NCBI RefSeq assembly: GCF_000010165.1
Contig: NC_012491.1
Location: 2,673,501 to 2,737,500 of the forward strand
Origin: Brevibacillus brevis NBRC 100599
GTDB lineage: Bacteria; Bacillota; Bacilli; Brevibacillales; Brevibacillaceae
Length of the DNA: 64,000 nt
Direction of reading: 5' to 3'
Program-made: the position numbers and the translations under genes
Notes under the pieces: generated by a model
The model's input: the letters and a program-made list of their open reading frames with translations, nothing else
Told to the model about the DNA's origin: nothing
The model's database searches: none
Shown: positions 32,490-42,007 of the stretch, in pieces
Numbering within the stretch: position 1 is the first letter of the stretch
Layout of the letters: each line of letters opens with the position of its first letter

Positions 32490-35348
32490 CTATCCTTTCG
32501 TATCTAGCCAATCATGGCGCAGGGTGAACAAGTCTCGCAGCTCTTCCGTTGATAGCTCTGTGATCCAGCTTTCACCCGTCCCGACAATTTGCTGGCTCAA
32601 CGATAGCTTTCTCTCCATCATTTCATCGATGCGTTCCTCAATAGTCCCGAGTGAAATGAATTTGTAGACGTGAACATCGCGCTGCTGTCCTATGCGATGA
32701 GCACGGTCAGTGGCCTGATTTTCTACCGCAGGATTCCACCAGCGATCTACGTGAATGACGTGGTTGGCTTCCGTCAGGTTCAAGCCAGTTCCACCCGCGC
32801 GCAACGAAAGAATGAAGATGGCCCCGCGTTCATCGTCTGGAAGTGTCGGGTCTTGAAAACGAGCGATCATCTCATCGCGTTTCTCTTTTTTCGTGGCTCC
32901 ATTTAGGAAGTAGACAGGTCCATAGCCTTCTCGCGTCAGCACCCGTTGAAGCATATTGCCCATTTGGATGTATTGGGTAAAAATCAGGCAACGCTCTTTC
33001 TTTTGGCGAATATCGTCCACCAATTCCAGCAGTCTTTCCAATTTGTGCGAACGACCTGCTTCATCTGTTGTTGCGATTTCATTCAAAATGAGCGCAGGAT
33101 GGTCACACAGCTGTTTGAGACGTGTCAGTGTCGTCAGAATCAGACCGCGCCGCTCCATAGGGGAGGCTTTTTCCATTCGATCAAACATGTCTTGAATTGC
33201 TGTCTCATAAAGTGCGCCTTGTTCGGTAGTCAGCGGTACGTATTCCTTGCTCTCATTCTTGTCCGGCAAGTCGAGCTGAATGTTCGGATCGGTTTTCACG
33301 CGACGGAGCAGGAAAGGCTGAATGAGTCGTTGCACTTGATTGATGAGCTGCTGGTCTTGGTCGCGTTCGATGGGATGGACAAAGCGCTGGGTAAATTCCC
33401 CGAGACTTCCCAAGTAGCCGGGATTCAAGAAATCAAAGATGGACCAGAGCTCACTCAGACGATTTTCGATCGGAGTGCCTGTGAGAGCGATCCGATGCCA
33501 TGCTTTCAAATCGCGCACAGCGGATGCTTGCTTTGTATAGGCGTTTTTAATATTTTGCGCCTCGTCGAGACAAATCGTATCCCATGTAACCATTCCTAGC
33601 TCCTGCTCATCCAAATGGGACAGGGCGTAGGAGGTAATCACCAGATCCGCTCCCTTGATCGCTGGCAAAAAGGCCTCCTTCTTTTGGCGATCATTACCAT
33701 AATGAATCATCACCTGAAGAGAGGGTGCGAAGCGCTTCAGCTCTTTTTGCCAGTTACCTATGACGGAGGTCGGGCAGATTAAGAGAGAAGGAGTACTGGC
33801 TGGGCCATGTTGTTTGACATGAAGCAAATACGTAATAAATTGAACCGTTTTTCCCAATCCCATGTCATCAGCCAGACAAGCTCCCAACCCAAAGCGGCGT
33901 AAAAAGAACAGCCACGAACTGCCCTCTAGCTGATAATGGCGCAACGTCCCGTGAAAAGTAGATGGCTGCTCCATGATCGGAATGCGCTTTGTTTCTTGCA
34001 ATTGATTCAACAGCTCTCGCAAATGCTGGTTTAGCTGAACTTCAACCGTTAGAGAAGTGTCGAAATCGAACTCATCATCGGGTAGCTCCTCAACCTCCAC
34101 AGTGGGGGCGAGGTGCATTCTCATGACATCGCGAAGGGACATGCCGTTTTTCGCTTGGTTTTTCTTGAGCGCTTCCTGTAGCTGCAAGAATAGATCGGGA
34201 GTCAATTGCACCCAATGCCCGCGAATTTTCAACAGGCGCTGCTTTTGTTTAATGAGTTCCTCAAATTCCTCTTCGCTGAGCTCTACAGGTCCCAAGGCGA
34301 GCTTCCATTCAAAATCCATGAGCTGGGAGACACCCAGGAACGACTGTCTGCTAGCTCCGACAGAGGTTGTAATCTTGGCTTTTAGCTTCGGTTTTACCCG
34401 ACGCACTTGTTCCCACCATGCTGGCAAAAAGACGTGAATACCAGCTTGCACTAACTGCAAACTGCTCGAGGTCAAAAAGATCCATGCTTGCTCGTTCGTC
34501 AGTCGGGTGAGAAAACGGCTTTGATTCTCCTGGGTGTCTTTTTGCCAAGGGAGAATCTCTTTGCATTTGGCTAGGTCCGTGAGAAAACGACTCCAGTGCT
34601 CACGCCAGTCAGCAGGGATGCGAGCGGTGGCTACTCCCTCAGCCGTCAACTGGTGTGGCTCAATGAGAAATAACTGATCTGGCTCTTCACGATTCTGCAA
34701 ATACACGTGAAGTTGCCAGTCATTGGTGTGCTCCTCGGCCTCGATGATTTGCAAGCATGTGCGAAACGGTGTCGTATCTGGCAGCCAGCCTATGGATTGC
34801 AACCATTCCTGTTCCTGAAGGTGTGGAGAAAGCTCAGCGCCCATGACGTACAGAGCCGGGTAATGCGTCAATAGCTGCTCCCACTTTCGTCCAATCTCAC
34901 CAGTGCCTTGCAAGGATTCCTCCACGACAAGCGAAAGCCACCTATGGCCGTACTCTGGAAAATCGACGGGAGTATGCAGGGCTCTCCAGCCGATTTGTCC
35001 TTTTTTCCAAGAAGAAAAATCAGGGGCAAGGGAGCCTTGTGCGAGCGTATTACGGATCATTCCCGCTACATGCGTAAATTGTTCAAATGGCGTGCTGGAT
35101 GAATAGGTCCGATGCAAAAGCCACTGGGGGGAGACGAAAAAGGAGAGGGCCTTGGCAGGACTAAGCAAGACGCCTTGCTCGTTTTTGTCCAGGAAGGTTC
35201 CGTAATAAGATGACTCATCCCACGCAAACAGTGTTCCTGCCAATTCTTCTGGATCGACCACTGCTCCTTGTGTGTCTTTGCCAGTAATCAAGAATTGTCC
35301 GTCTGCCAAAAGCTCTCCATCTAGAACCAGTGTAGTGACGGTATTCAT
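32490..35348 (-). CDS. ywqA: SWI2/SNF2 family helicase-like ATPase
   Basis: 952 residues. The N-terminal about 430 residues carry the bacterial SNF2-associated region. The two RecA-like lobes follow: motif I ADDMGLGKTVQFI, motif II LDEAQNIKN, motif III ALTGTPIENRLSELWSIFDFL, and in lobe 2 LIFTQYIQMG, ILSLRAGGTGLNLT and DRAHRIGQ, all intact. Such proteins translocate on DNA. The start overlaps the SWIM protein stop by 4 bases (ATGA), as in B. subtilis ywqB-ywqA, indicating one operon and joint function, probably in DNA maintenance. Confidence 0.95.
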   Translation of the reverse strand: MNTVTTLVLDGELLADGQFLITGKDTQGAVVDPEELAGTLFAWDESSYYGTFLDKNEQGVLLSPAKALSFFVSPQWLLHRTYSSSTPFEQFTHVAGMIRNTLAQGSLAPDFSSWKKGQIGWRALHTPVDFPEYGHRWLSLVVEESLQGTGEIGRKWEQLLTHYPALYVMGAELSPHLQEQEWLQSIGWLPDTTPFRTCLQIIEAEEHTNDWQLHVYLQNREEPDQLFLIEPHQLTAEGVATARIPADWREHWSRFLTDLAKCKEILPWQKDTQENQSRFLTRLTNEQAWIFLTSSSLQLVQAGIHVFLPAWWEQVRRVKPKLKAKITTSVGASRQSFLGVSQLMDFEWKLALGPVELSEEEFEELIKQKQRLLKIRGHWVQLTPDLFLQLQEALKKNQAKNGMSLRDVMRMHLAPTVEVEELPDDEFDFDTSLTVEVQLNQHLRELLNQLQETKRIPIMEQPSTFHGTLRHYQLEGSSWLFFLRRFGLGACLADDMGLGKTVQFITYLLHVKQHGPASTPSLLICPTSVIGNWQKELKRFAPSLQVMIHYGNDRQKKEAFLPAIKGADLVITSYALSHLDEQELGMVTWDTICLDEAQNIKNAYTKQASAVRDLKAWHRIALTGTPIENRLSELWSIFDFLNPGYLGSLGEFTQRFVHPIERDQDQQLINQVQRLIQPFLLRRVKTDPNIQLDLPDKNESKEYVPLTTEQGALYETAIQDMFDRMEKASPMERRGLILTTLTRLKQLCDHPALILNEIATTDEAGRSHKLERLLELVDDIRQKKERCLIFTQYIQMGNMLQRVLTREGYGPVYFLNGATKKEKRDEMIARFQDPTLPDDERGAIFILSLRAGGTGLNLTEANHVIHVDRWWNPAVENQATDRAHRIGQQRDVHVYKFISLGTIEERIDEMMERKLSLSQQIVGTGESWITELSTEELRDLFTLRHDWLDTKG

Positions 35349-36949
35349 AAGTTGAAATTTCCTCTCCTTAGCTCTTCTTGAAAAGCACGTAACCGATTAT
35401 GTTTGGCAGATAATTGTTCCACGTATCGTTCCCAGCGCGCATCTTGGTTGGCTCTGTTGTAAATCGTCCTTACTTTTTTCATGAGCTTGATCGCTTCTTT
35501 ATAGGCCGTTCGATTACGTTCCGCAATGAGTCTGTTCACCTCACGTAAATAGAAAGGGAAGAGCAGAGTCGGTTCTGTTTCCTCAATTTCTTTCACCTGC
35601 ACGAGCGAGATATCGGCCATGGGCACTTGAAACGACATTTGTAAATCAATCCATTGCTGAAACTGTCGTTCTTCATATAAATAGGCGGCATATTCGTGAT
35701 AACTACTCGGTAAGAACTGCTTCAGCTTGGCGCCACACTCGGCTGATCGTCCCACTCGCTGCATCGCTTCCTGCCAAATGGCGATAACGAGACGGTATTG
35801 CTGTGTCTCCGCTTGACCGATTAAGGACGTTAAAGAAGCAGTCCAATCGAGAAATCGTTGCCATTCGCCATTGCGAGCGAATGATTTCATATAGGACAAG
35901 TAGAAGGAGAGGTTCAAGCGGCTCATTTTTTTCCAGATTTGCAGAGCAGCTTCGTCCTCCTTTTCCATCACATGAAAGTGGGCACGGAGCAGTAGCCCTT
36001 TTTCCTTTTCGGCGGCAGAACTGTTTTCATTGTTAATAAGCTGATCCAGCACATGGATCTCCTCTTGCATCCACTGTGGGTTCTTCAAGAGCATCCACCA
36101 TAACATTTGATAGGCGAATATCCAGTAGAGAGAGGTGGCTTCGTTTTCTTTCAATTCCTTCGTCAGTTGAAGTGTATCGACGATAGCATCCTGATGGTGA
36201 GTCAAGAGAGCTGGGATATCCGCGAAGTACAATGTCCCTTCTAATTGGTCCAATAACCGCTCGGCGGTCTGAACCAAATCCAGGAACCAATATGATTGGC
36301 GGTACGTTTTGACGTATTGTGTAAGCTTCATGAGATGAAACAGATTGGCATGAATGACAAAGAGCTGTGCCCGATCCTTCGGCCACGAGGCAGCAACACT
36401 CAGTACATTTTGATAGCTCGATAATAACTCAGAGGAAGCCCGATACGATTCCATGGCCGCAAACAGATTGCGTGTCCAGCTCTCAAAAAATGCCCACCAT
36501 TCTTTGACGGAGCTGTTCGAGGTAAGCGCCGAGGAAATAGACGCTGTATCCTGCTGAGCAGGAGCGGTATGGCTGTATTTATAAGTAGGAATCAGCAGAT
36601 GAGGAGAAAAAGTAGCTCGCCTTGGTTGTTGGGAGCGGGTCAAAAATGTACGAGGATTCTCGAACACACTGTACATCTGAAAAAAGGTGGCAGCAATATG
36701 CTTGCAAATACGCGAATAAGGGCAGGTACACGTACTGTTTTGAACCGTTTCCATATCGAGGCGAACATGATACACCTCAGAACCTTGAACATCACTCGTC
36801 AAATACTGGCCTTGTTCTACGCGTGTATTAAAGACGACGCCATCTGAAAAGTACGTATAGCCCCGTTCAATAATGTGTCCTTCGACGGCAATTAGGATTT
36901 GCTCGCCTACCTGTATCGCTTGTTCCCGAGTCAACTCTCTTTGCAACAT
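35345..36949 (-). CDS. ywqB: SWIM zinc-finger protein
   Basis: 534 residues. The SWIM motif CxCx(n)CxH is seen at about residues 88-98 (TCTCPYSRICKHIAA). The remaining 400 residues are helical, repeat-like and rich in Trp and Gln, without a known catalytic motif. SWIM domains bind DNA or protein, and members of this class are coupled to SNF2 ATPases, as here. First gene of the three-gene leftward unit. Confidence 0.9.
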   Translation of the reverse strand: MLQRELTREQAIQVGEQILIAVEGHIIERGYTYFSDGVVFNTRVEQGQYLTSDVQGSEVYHVRLDMETVQNSTCTCPYSRICKHIAATFFQMYSVFENPRTFLTRSQQPRRATFSPHLLIPTYKYSHTAPAQQDTASISSALTSNSSVKEWWAFFESWTRNLFAAMESYRASSELLSSYQNVLSVAASWPKDRAQLFVIHANLFHLMKLTQYVKTYRQSYWFLDLVQTAERLLDQLEGTLYFADIPALLTHHQDAIVDTLQLTKELKENEATSLYWIFAYQMLWWMLLKNPQWMQEEIHVLDQLINNENSSAAEKEKGLLLRAHFHVMEKEDEAALQIWKKMSRLNLSFYLSYMKSFARNGEWQRFLDWTASLTSLIGQAETQQYRLVIAIWQEAMQRVGRSAECGAKLKQFLPSSYHEYAAYLYEERQFQQWIDLQMSFQVPMADISLVQVKEIEETEPTLLFPFYLREVNRLIAERNRTAYKEAIKLMKKVRTIYNRANQDARWERYVEQLSAKHNRLRAFQEELRRGNFNL

Positions 36950-37117
36950 GTAGTCAGATCCTCCGAACGAAGTGTCATCCCTCCATTATAACCCAAAATG
37001 CGGAGAATGGAAAAAGATGCGTGTGTTCACAGGGGATAAAATAGTTGGGGCTATTAGCAGAAACAATGCTTAATTTTTCCGGGGACTGGGTGTATACTGT
37101 ACACGTCGAATAAAAAG

Positions 37118-37152
37118 CAACTAAACGCAATGTGTTTGATTGCCTTTAGTTG
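37118..37152 (+). promoter_or_regulatory. leader hairpin before the EamA gene
   Basis: CAACTAAA-C-GCAAT pairs with ATTGC-C-TTTAGTTG around a seven-base loop, between a TATACT (37093-37098) and the gene start at 37185. Only scattered Ts follow, so it may stabilise or regulate the mRNA rather than terminate it. Confidence 0.5.
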
Positions 37153-37184
37153 TGTTTGTACAACATGAGAGAGAAGGGGCACAC

Positions 37185-38039
37185 ATGCTATCGATTTCGA
37201 TTCTGCTCGTATTATCGTCAGGTCTTGCGCATGCAGTCTGGAACCTGTTCACGAAAAAAAGTGAGAACAAAATGGCGTTTCTTTGGTTGATTACCTTGCC
37301 AACAACCGTGATCATCTTGCCTGTTCTCCTTTGGGAATTGATGCACGTACAACTGACATGGTCTTTGGTTCTTTTTCTGTCTATGTCCTTTTTCTTTCAA
37401 GGATGCTATACCTTATTGATTTCAAAGGCGTATACATACGGGGATATCTCACAGGTTTACCCCATCATGAGGGGAACGGGGACGCTTCTCATTCCGTTTT
37501 TTAGCGCCATTTTCTTTCAAGAGTATTTATCGGTACCAGGATGGCTGGGGGTCATTTGCATCGTGATCGGAGTCTTCGCCATTAGCGGGATGATAGGGCC
37601 AAATCGTCAGGCACAACCAGTGAATCCGCTCGCCCTGCGATACGCTGTTGCTGTTGGACTATGCATTACAGGGTACACGTTAACCGACAAGCAAATCGTC
37701 CAACAATTGTCTCCATTCGCTTTATTGGAAATAACGAACTTTGCCTGTCTGATTGTCGCTGGGGGCTTCGTTTGGAAGAAGGGACTCATCCGCCGTGAGT
37801 GGCAAAAAAACTGGCAAACGATTGTACTCGGTGCCATCCTGTCACCAGGTTCGTATTTATTGTTTTTGTTTGCCATGACATTGGCACCGCTGGCAGCTAT
37901 TGCGCCCATTCGTGAGGTAAGTACGGTTTTTGGTACGCTCCTCGGGGTCTTCTTGTTAAAGGAGCGACAACGCATATGGCGTCTGTCTATGTCGTTGATG
38001 ATCACGATTGGCATTATTTCCATCGCGGTTTGGGGCTAA
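37185..38039 (+). CDS. EamA/DMT family transporter
   Basis: 284 residues from the ATG at 37185 (AGAAGGGG upstream); the upstream in-frame ATG lies inside the leader hairpin. Ten predicted membrane helices in two EamA repeats; the first starts SGLAHAVWNLFTKKS and the second is marked by ASGANVMA-like ALAPLAAIAPIREVSTVFGTLLGVFLLKERQ. Members carry metabolites out of or into the cell. Followed 101 bases later by the YitT gene. Confidence 0.9.
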   Translation: MLSISILLVLSSGLAHAVWNLFTKKSENKMAFLWLITLPTTVIILPVLLWELMHVQLTWSLVLFLSMSFFFQGCYTLLISKAYTYGDISQVYPIMRGTGTLLIPFFSAIFFQEYLSVPGWLGVICIVIGVFAISGMIGPNRQAQPVNPLALRYAVAVGLCITGYTLTDKQIVQQLSPFALLEITNFACLIVAGGFVWKKGLIRREWQKNWQTIVLGAILSPGSYLLFLFAMTLAPLAAIAPIREVSTVFGTLLGVFLLKERQRIWRLSMSLMITIGIISIAVWG

Positions 38040-38140
38040 AGGATGATACAGAGTCAGTTGGGAGAAATCCTGGCTGGCTATTTTTTTTACTACCTGGGAA
38101 AGATGAAGGGGGAAGAAAATAACGGCTAAGGATGATCAAA

Positions 38141-39025
38141 ATGGATGCAAAAGCAATTGCTCCGATCACTCATAAGCGGAAGAAAAAAAGAAGAATCGCA
38201 GTAAGAACTCTCGGAATCATCATTGGAGCCTTGTTGGTGGCAGTCGGACTGGAAATCTTTCTGGTTCCAAACAACATCATTGACGGTGGTGTTACCGGCG
38301 TTTCCATTATGGTCTCAAAGCTGACGGGAGGCCCACTCGGCTTATTTTTATTCCTGCTGAACCTGCCCTTTTTACTTGTTGGCTACAAGCAAATTGGCAA
38401 GACGTTTGCCATATCTACGCTGTTCGGTGTCGTCGTGATGTCGTTGGGGACGAGCTACCTCCATCATGTTCCGAGCTTGACGGACGATTTGCTTCTCTCT
38501 GCTGTTTTTGGTGGGATCATCATCGGGATCGGTGTGGGACTTGTCATTCGCGCGGGCGGTTCCTTGGATGGAACGGAAATTGTTGCGATCCTGATGACGA
38601 GGAAAAGTCCGTTTTCGGTCGGCGAAATGGTGATGTTTTTTAACATTTTTATTCTAGGCAGTGCCGGCTTCATTTTTGGATGGGACCGGGCCATGTACTC
38701 GTTAATTGCTTACTATATCGCTTACAAAATGATCGATATTACGATGGTCGGACTCGAACAATCCAGATCAGTATGGATCATCAGTGATTATCCAGCCGAA
38801 ATTGGCGATGCGTTAACGGCGAGACTGGGGAGGGGAATTACCTATTTGAATGGGGAAGGTGGCTACTCCGGAGACGTTAAAAAAGTCATCTTCTGTGTCA
38901 TCACCCGATTGGAAGAAGCGAAGCTAAAATCCATCGTGGAGGAAATCGATTCCTCTGCATTTTTGGCAATCGGTCATATTCACGATGTTTCTGGTGGACG
39001 GTTTAAGAAGAAAAATATTCATTAA
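38141..39025 (+). CDS. YitT family membrane protein (DUF161/DUF2179)
   Basis: 294 residues from the ATG at 38141 (AAGGA 8 bases upstream). A basic N-terminus leads into five or six membrane helices with the YitT block FLVPNNIIDGGVTGVSIM and RAGGSLDGTEIVAIL. A C-terminal soluble DUF2179 domain (about 215-290, VWIISDYPAEIGDALTARLGRGITYLNGEGGYSG) follows. Widely conserved in Bacillales; physiological role unknown, suspected transporter. Confidence 0.92.
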   Translation: MDAKAIAPITHKRKKKRRIAVRTLGIIIGALLVAVGLEIFLVPNNIIDGGVTGVSIMVSKLTGGPLGLFLFLLNLPFLLVGYKQIGKTFAISTLFGVVVMSLGTSYLHHVPSLTDDLLLSAVFGGIIIGIGVGLVIRAGGSLDGTEIVAILMTRKSPFSVGEMVMFFNIFILGSAGFIFGWDRAMYSLIAYYIAYKMIDITMVGLEQSRSVWIISDYPAEIGDALTARLGRGITYLNGEGGYSGDVKKVIFCVITRLEEAKLKSIVEEIDSSAFLAIGHIHDVSGGRFKKKNIH

Positions 39026-39133
39026 AACCTTACGTACAAATTACCCCTGAGCCAGGTAGGTAGAACGACCTGATTGGTAAGGGGTAAAAATGTATTGACG
39101 GAAATAACTGAATTCATTTAATATTACGTCATA

Positions 39134-39164
39134 CCAAAATACAAAATAACGTTCCGTATTTTGG
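39134..39164 (+). promoter_or_regulatory. operator candidate for the IclR regulator
   Basis: Perfect 9-bp inverted repeat CCAAAATAC-N13-GTATTTTGG, ending 22 bases before the IclR start. TTGACG at 39095-39100 and an AATATT lie just upstream. Autoregulation and control of the whole downstream operon is inferred. Confidence 0.6.
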
Positions 39165-39186
39165 GACAATTGAATGGTGATGAAAA

Positions 39187-39978
39187 ATGGACAAAACAGA
39201 AAAAACAGCAAACCGAAGTGTGTTAAAAACGCTAGAGTTTCTCGAATATTTTATCCAAAACAGTGAATTAAGCCTGGCTGAGCTTGTCGAGTTGTCAGAT
39301 ATGCCGAAGAGTACGGTGTTTCGAATTCTTCAGACGCTGGAAATGCGCGGCTTTGTCTCCAAAACGACCACTCATAATCCGCCTAAATACCAATTGGGAT
39401 TGAAGCTGCTGGAGTTTGGGAACATTGTTGCCCAACGGCTGGAGATCAGGAAAATCGCGCTCCCGTATATGCTGCAGCTACGGGATACGGTGGATGAGGC
39501 AGTCAACCTGATTATTCGTGATCAAGACGAAGGGGTTTACATCGAAAAAGTCGATACCCGCCAGTATGTTCGTGTATATACGCAGGTAGGCAGAAAATCA
39601 CCGTTGTACGCAGGAGCATGCCCGCGCATTTTGCTCTCATTTCTACCGGATCATGAGATCGAAGAATTGTTGAACCGGGTAGACATGAAGAAAATCTCAC
39701 CAGAAACAAATACAGACAAAGATCTGCTATGGCAATGGATTCACGATGCACGTGAAAACGGCTATACAGTCAGCTACGGTGAATTGGAGCCGGATTCCGC
39801 GGCAATTGCTGTACCTATTCGAGATTTTACGGGACAAGTAATAGCTGGCTTGAGCTTGGCTGGAGCTACATCACGCTTTCAGCCAGATCGATTGGAATAT
39901 TTGGTACAGGAGACAAAAGCGGTAGCGAATCAAATCATGAGCAAGCTGGGCTATTCAGATGCAAAGGCGGGACTTTGA
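39187..39978 (+). CDS. IclR family transcriptional regulator
   Basis: 263 residues: winged helix (SVLKTLEFLEYF, MPKSTVFRILQTLEMRGFV) and a C-terminal IclR effector domain (YVRVYTQVGRKSPLYAGACPRILLSFLP, GYTVSYGELEPDSAAIAVPI, AGLSLAGATSRF). It is the first gene of the peptide-uptake and 5-oxoproline operon and overlaps the ATPase gene by one base. By position its likely effector is an imported peptide, 5-oxoproline or glutamate; KipR of B. subtilis controls a related pxp cluster. Confidence 0.93.
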   Translation: MDKTEKTANRSVLKTLEFLEYFIQNSELSLAELVELSDMPKSTVFRILQTLEMRGFVSKTTTHNPPKYQLGLKLLEFGNIVAQRLEIRKIALPYMLQLRDTVDEAVNLIIRDQDEGVYIEKVDTRQYVRVYTQVGRKSPLYAGACPRILLSFLPDHEIEELLNRVDMKKISPETNTDKDLLWQWIHDARENGYTVSYGELEPDSAAIAVPIRDFTGQVIAGLSLAGATSRFQPDRLEYLVQETKAVANQIMSKLGYSDAKAGL

Positions 39979-40931
39979 TGCTGGAAATCAAAAATCTTCA
40001 GACGAGATTCCGAACCGATAATGGAGAAATTACCGTTTTGGATGGCGTTAGTTTTCAAATCAACAAAGGTGAGACGATTGGAGTAGTAGGGGAGTCGGGT
40101 TGTGGGAAAAGTGTCACCTCACTATCCATCATGGGGCTTCTGCCGAGAACCGCGCGAATCACTGGTGGAGAGATCCTGTACAACGGTGAAAATCTGGTTG
40201 CCTTCTCCAAGGATCAGATGAGGAAGGTACGGGGAAAAGAGATCGCGATGATTTTTCAAGAACCGATGACCTCACTCAATCCGGTTTATACAATCGGGGC
40301 GCAGATCATGGAGCTCGTCTTGAATCATACAAGTATGAACAAAAAACAAGCCAAAGAGCACGCGATCCAAATGCTGAAGCTGGTCGGGATTCCGAGAGCG
40401 GAAGAAATCGTTGATGAGTATCCGCATCAGCTATCTGGCGGGATGAGGCAGCGTGTGATGATCGCGATGGCGATGTCCTGTAGTCCATCTCTATTGGTTG
40501 CAGACGAGCCTACGACCGCACTCGACGTGACCATTCAGGCGCAGATTCTTGACCTGATGAGAGAGCTACAGCAGAAGAGCGAGATGACCATTATGCTGAT
40601 CACGCACGATCTTGGTGTGGTAGCAGAGATGTGTGATCGGGTGGTCGTCATGTATGCAGGGCAAGTCGTCGAGGAAGCCGAGGTAGAAAAGCTATTTGCC
40701 ACTCCAAAGCATCCGTACACGGTCGGTTTATTGGGCTCGATCCCGGATATGGACACAGAACAGGAGTACTTGTTTACGATTGGCGGGACCGTTCCCAGTC
40801 CAGGTCAGATGCCCCCAGGATGCCGTTTTGCTGAACGATGCCAGAAGGCTTTTGACAAATGCTACGAGCAAGCTCCACCGTTATTCGATCTGAATGATGG
40901 TACAAAAAGCAGATGCTGGCTGTATGAGTAA
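39978..40931 (+). CDS. peptide ABC transporter ATPase, DppD/OppD type
   Basis: 317 residues. Walker [13 protein letters not shown]-loop [12 protein letters not shown], signature [15 protein letters not shown], Walker [13 protein letters not shown] and H-loop LITHDLGV are intact. The C-terminal oligopeptide extension carries the Cys pattern [12 protein letters not shown]...C, which binds a 4Fe-4S cluster in DppD-type proteins. The ATG overlaps the stop of the IclR gene. Pairs with the next ATPase. Confidence 0.94.
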   Translation: MLEIKNLQTRFRTDNGEITVLDGVSFQINKGETIGVVGESGCGKSVTSLSIMGLLPRTARITGGEILYNGENLVAFSKDQMRKVRGKEIAMIFQEPMTSLNPVYTIGAQIMELVLNHTSMNKKQAKEHAIQMLKLVGIPRAEEIVDEYPHQLSGGMRQRVMIAMAMSCSPSLLVADEPTTALDVTIQAQILDLMRELQQKSEMTIMLITHDLGVVAEMCDRVVVMYAGQVVEEAEVEKLFATPKHPYTVGLLGSIPDMDTEQEYLFTIGGTVPSPGQMPPGCRFAERCQKAFDKCYEQAPPLFDLNDGTKSRCWLYE

Positions 40932-40942
40932 GCGTAAAGGAT

Positions 40943-41938
40943 GTGAATCTTTTGGAAAAATCAGAATCTACTCCCTTGCTTGAGGTGAGAGGGTTAAAAA
41001 AATACTTTCCGATTCGCAGTGGATTCATGAAGAAGGTAACGAATCACGTCAAAGCTGTTGACGATCTCTCTTTTACCGTTGCAACGGGGGAGACGCTCGG
41101 AATTGTAGGTGAATCCGGTTGCGGGAAGTCAACCACAGGCAGAGCCATTCTACGATTGCTCGAACCTACGGGTGGCGAAGTGATTTTTCAAGGAGAGAAT
41201 TTAGCGGCCCTTTCCCCAAATGAGATGAGGATGAAGCGAAAGGATTTGCAAATTATTTTCCAAGACCCGTTCGCCTCCCTCAATCCGCGAATGACAGTTG
41301 GGGAGATCATTGAAGAGCCGATGATCATATTCGAACTGTATGAAACGTCAAAAGAACGCAAGGAAAAAGTAGCGGAATTGATGCAGGTTGTCGGTTTGAA
41401 ACCAGAAAATTCCGAACGTTTTCCCCATGAGTTTAGTGGTGGTCAGCGACAGCGGATCGGCATTGCACGTGCGCTAGCGCTTAATCCCAAGCTAATAGTG
41501 GCAGATGAACCAGTATCTGCACTCGATGTTTCGATTCAATCACAGGTATTGAACCTGATGAGGGATTTGCAAAAGCAATACGGACTCACTTACATATTCA
41601 TCTCTCACAACTTGAGTGTCGTGAAGCATTTTTGCGACAGGATCGGCGTGATGTATTTGGGACGGATGGTTGAGCTGGCACCCAAAAATGCGCTATATGA
41701 AGAGCCGCTGCATCCTTATACGCGCTCATTACTGTCCGCAGTTCCGATTGCCAAGCCAAAAACGAAGCGAGAGCGCATCATCTTGACTGGAGATGTACCG
41801 AGTCCAGCGAACCCTCCGAGTGGCTGCACGTTCCATACGCGTTGTCCGGATTGTATGGAAATTTGCAAAACGGACAAGCCCGAATTCCAATCGATGGGCG
41901 ATGGTCGATATGTTGCCTGTCATTTGTATAACCAATAG
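40943..41938 (+). CDS. peptide ABC transporter ATPase, DppF/OppF type
   Basis: About 331 residues: Walker [13 protein letters not shown]-loop [12 protein letters not shown], signature [15 protein letters not shown], Walker [14 protein letters not shown]-loop FISHNLSVV, and the C-terminal [15 protein letters not shown] cysteine cluster. The start could be GTG (40943, ribosome site too close) or TTG (40952, better spacing to AAAGGA). Second ATPase of the importer. Confidence 0.94.
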   Translation: MNLLEKSESTPLLEVRGLKKYFPIRSGFMKKVTNHVKAVDDLSFTVATGETLGIVGESGCGKSTTGRAILRLLEPTGGEVIFQGENLAALSPNEMRMKRKDLQIIFQDPFASLNPRMTVGEIIEEPMIIFELYETSKERKEKVAELMQVVGLKPENSERFPHEFSGGQRQRIGIARALALNPKLIVADEPVSALDVSIQSQVLNLMRDLQKQYGLTYIFISHNLSVVKHFCDRIGVMYLGRMVELAPKNALYEEPLHPYTRSLLSAVPIAKPKTKRERIILTGDVPSPANPPSGCTFHTRCPDCMEICKTDKPEFQSMGDGRYVACHLYNQ

Positions 41939-42007
41939 GAACAAATGACGGCTATCATATTTTTTCAACATGAATGCCAGAACGAACAGAAAAAAGGGGG
42001 ACTTGTT

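Noticed and set aside
41945-42007. Longer N-terminus for the peptide-binding lipoprotein
   Set aside because: The upstream codons precede the AAAGGGGGA ribosome site and would destroy the signal-peptide layout.
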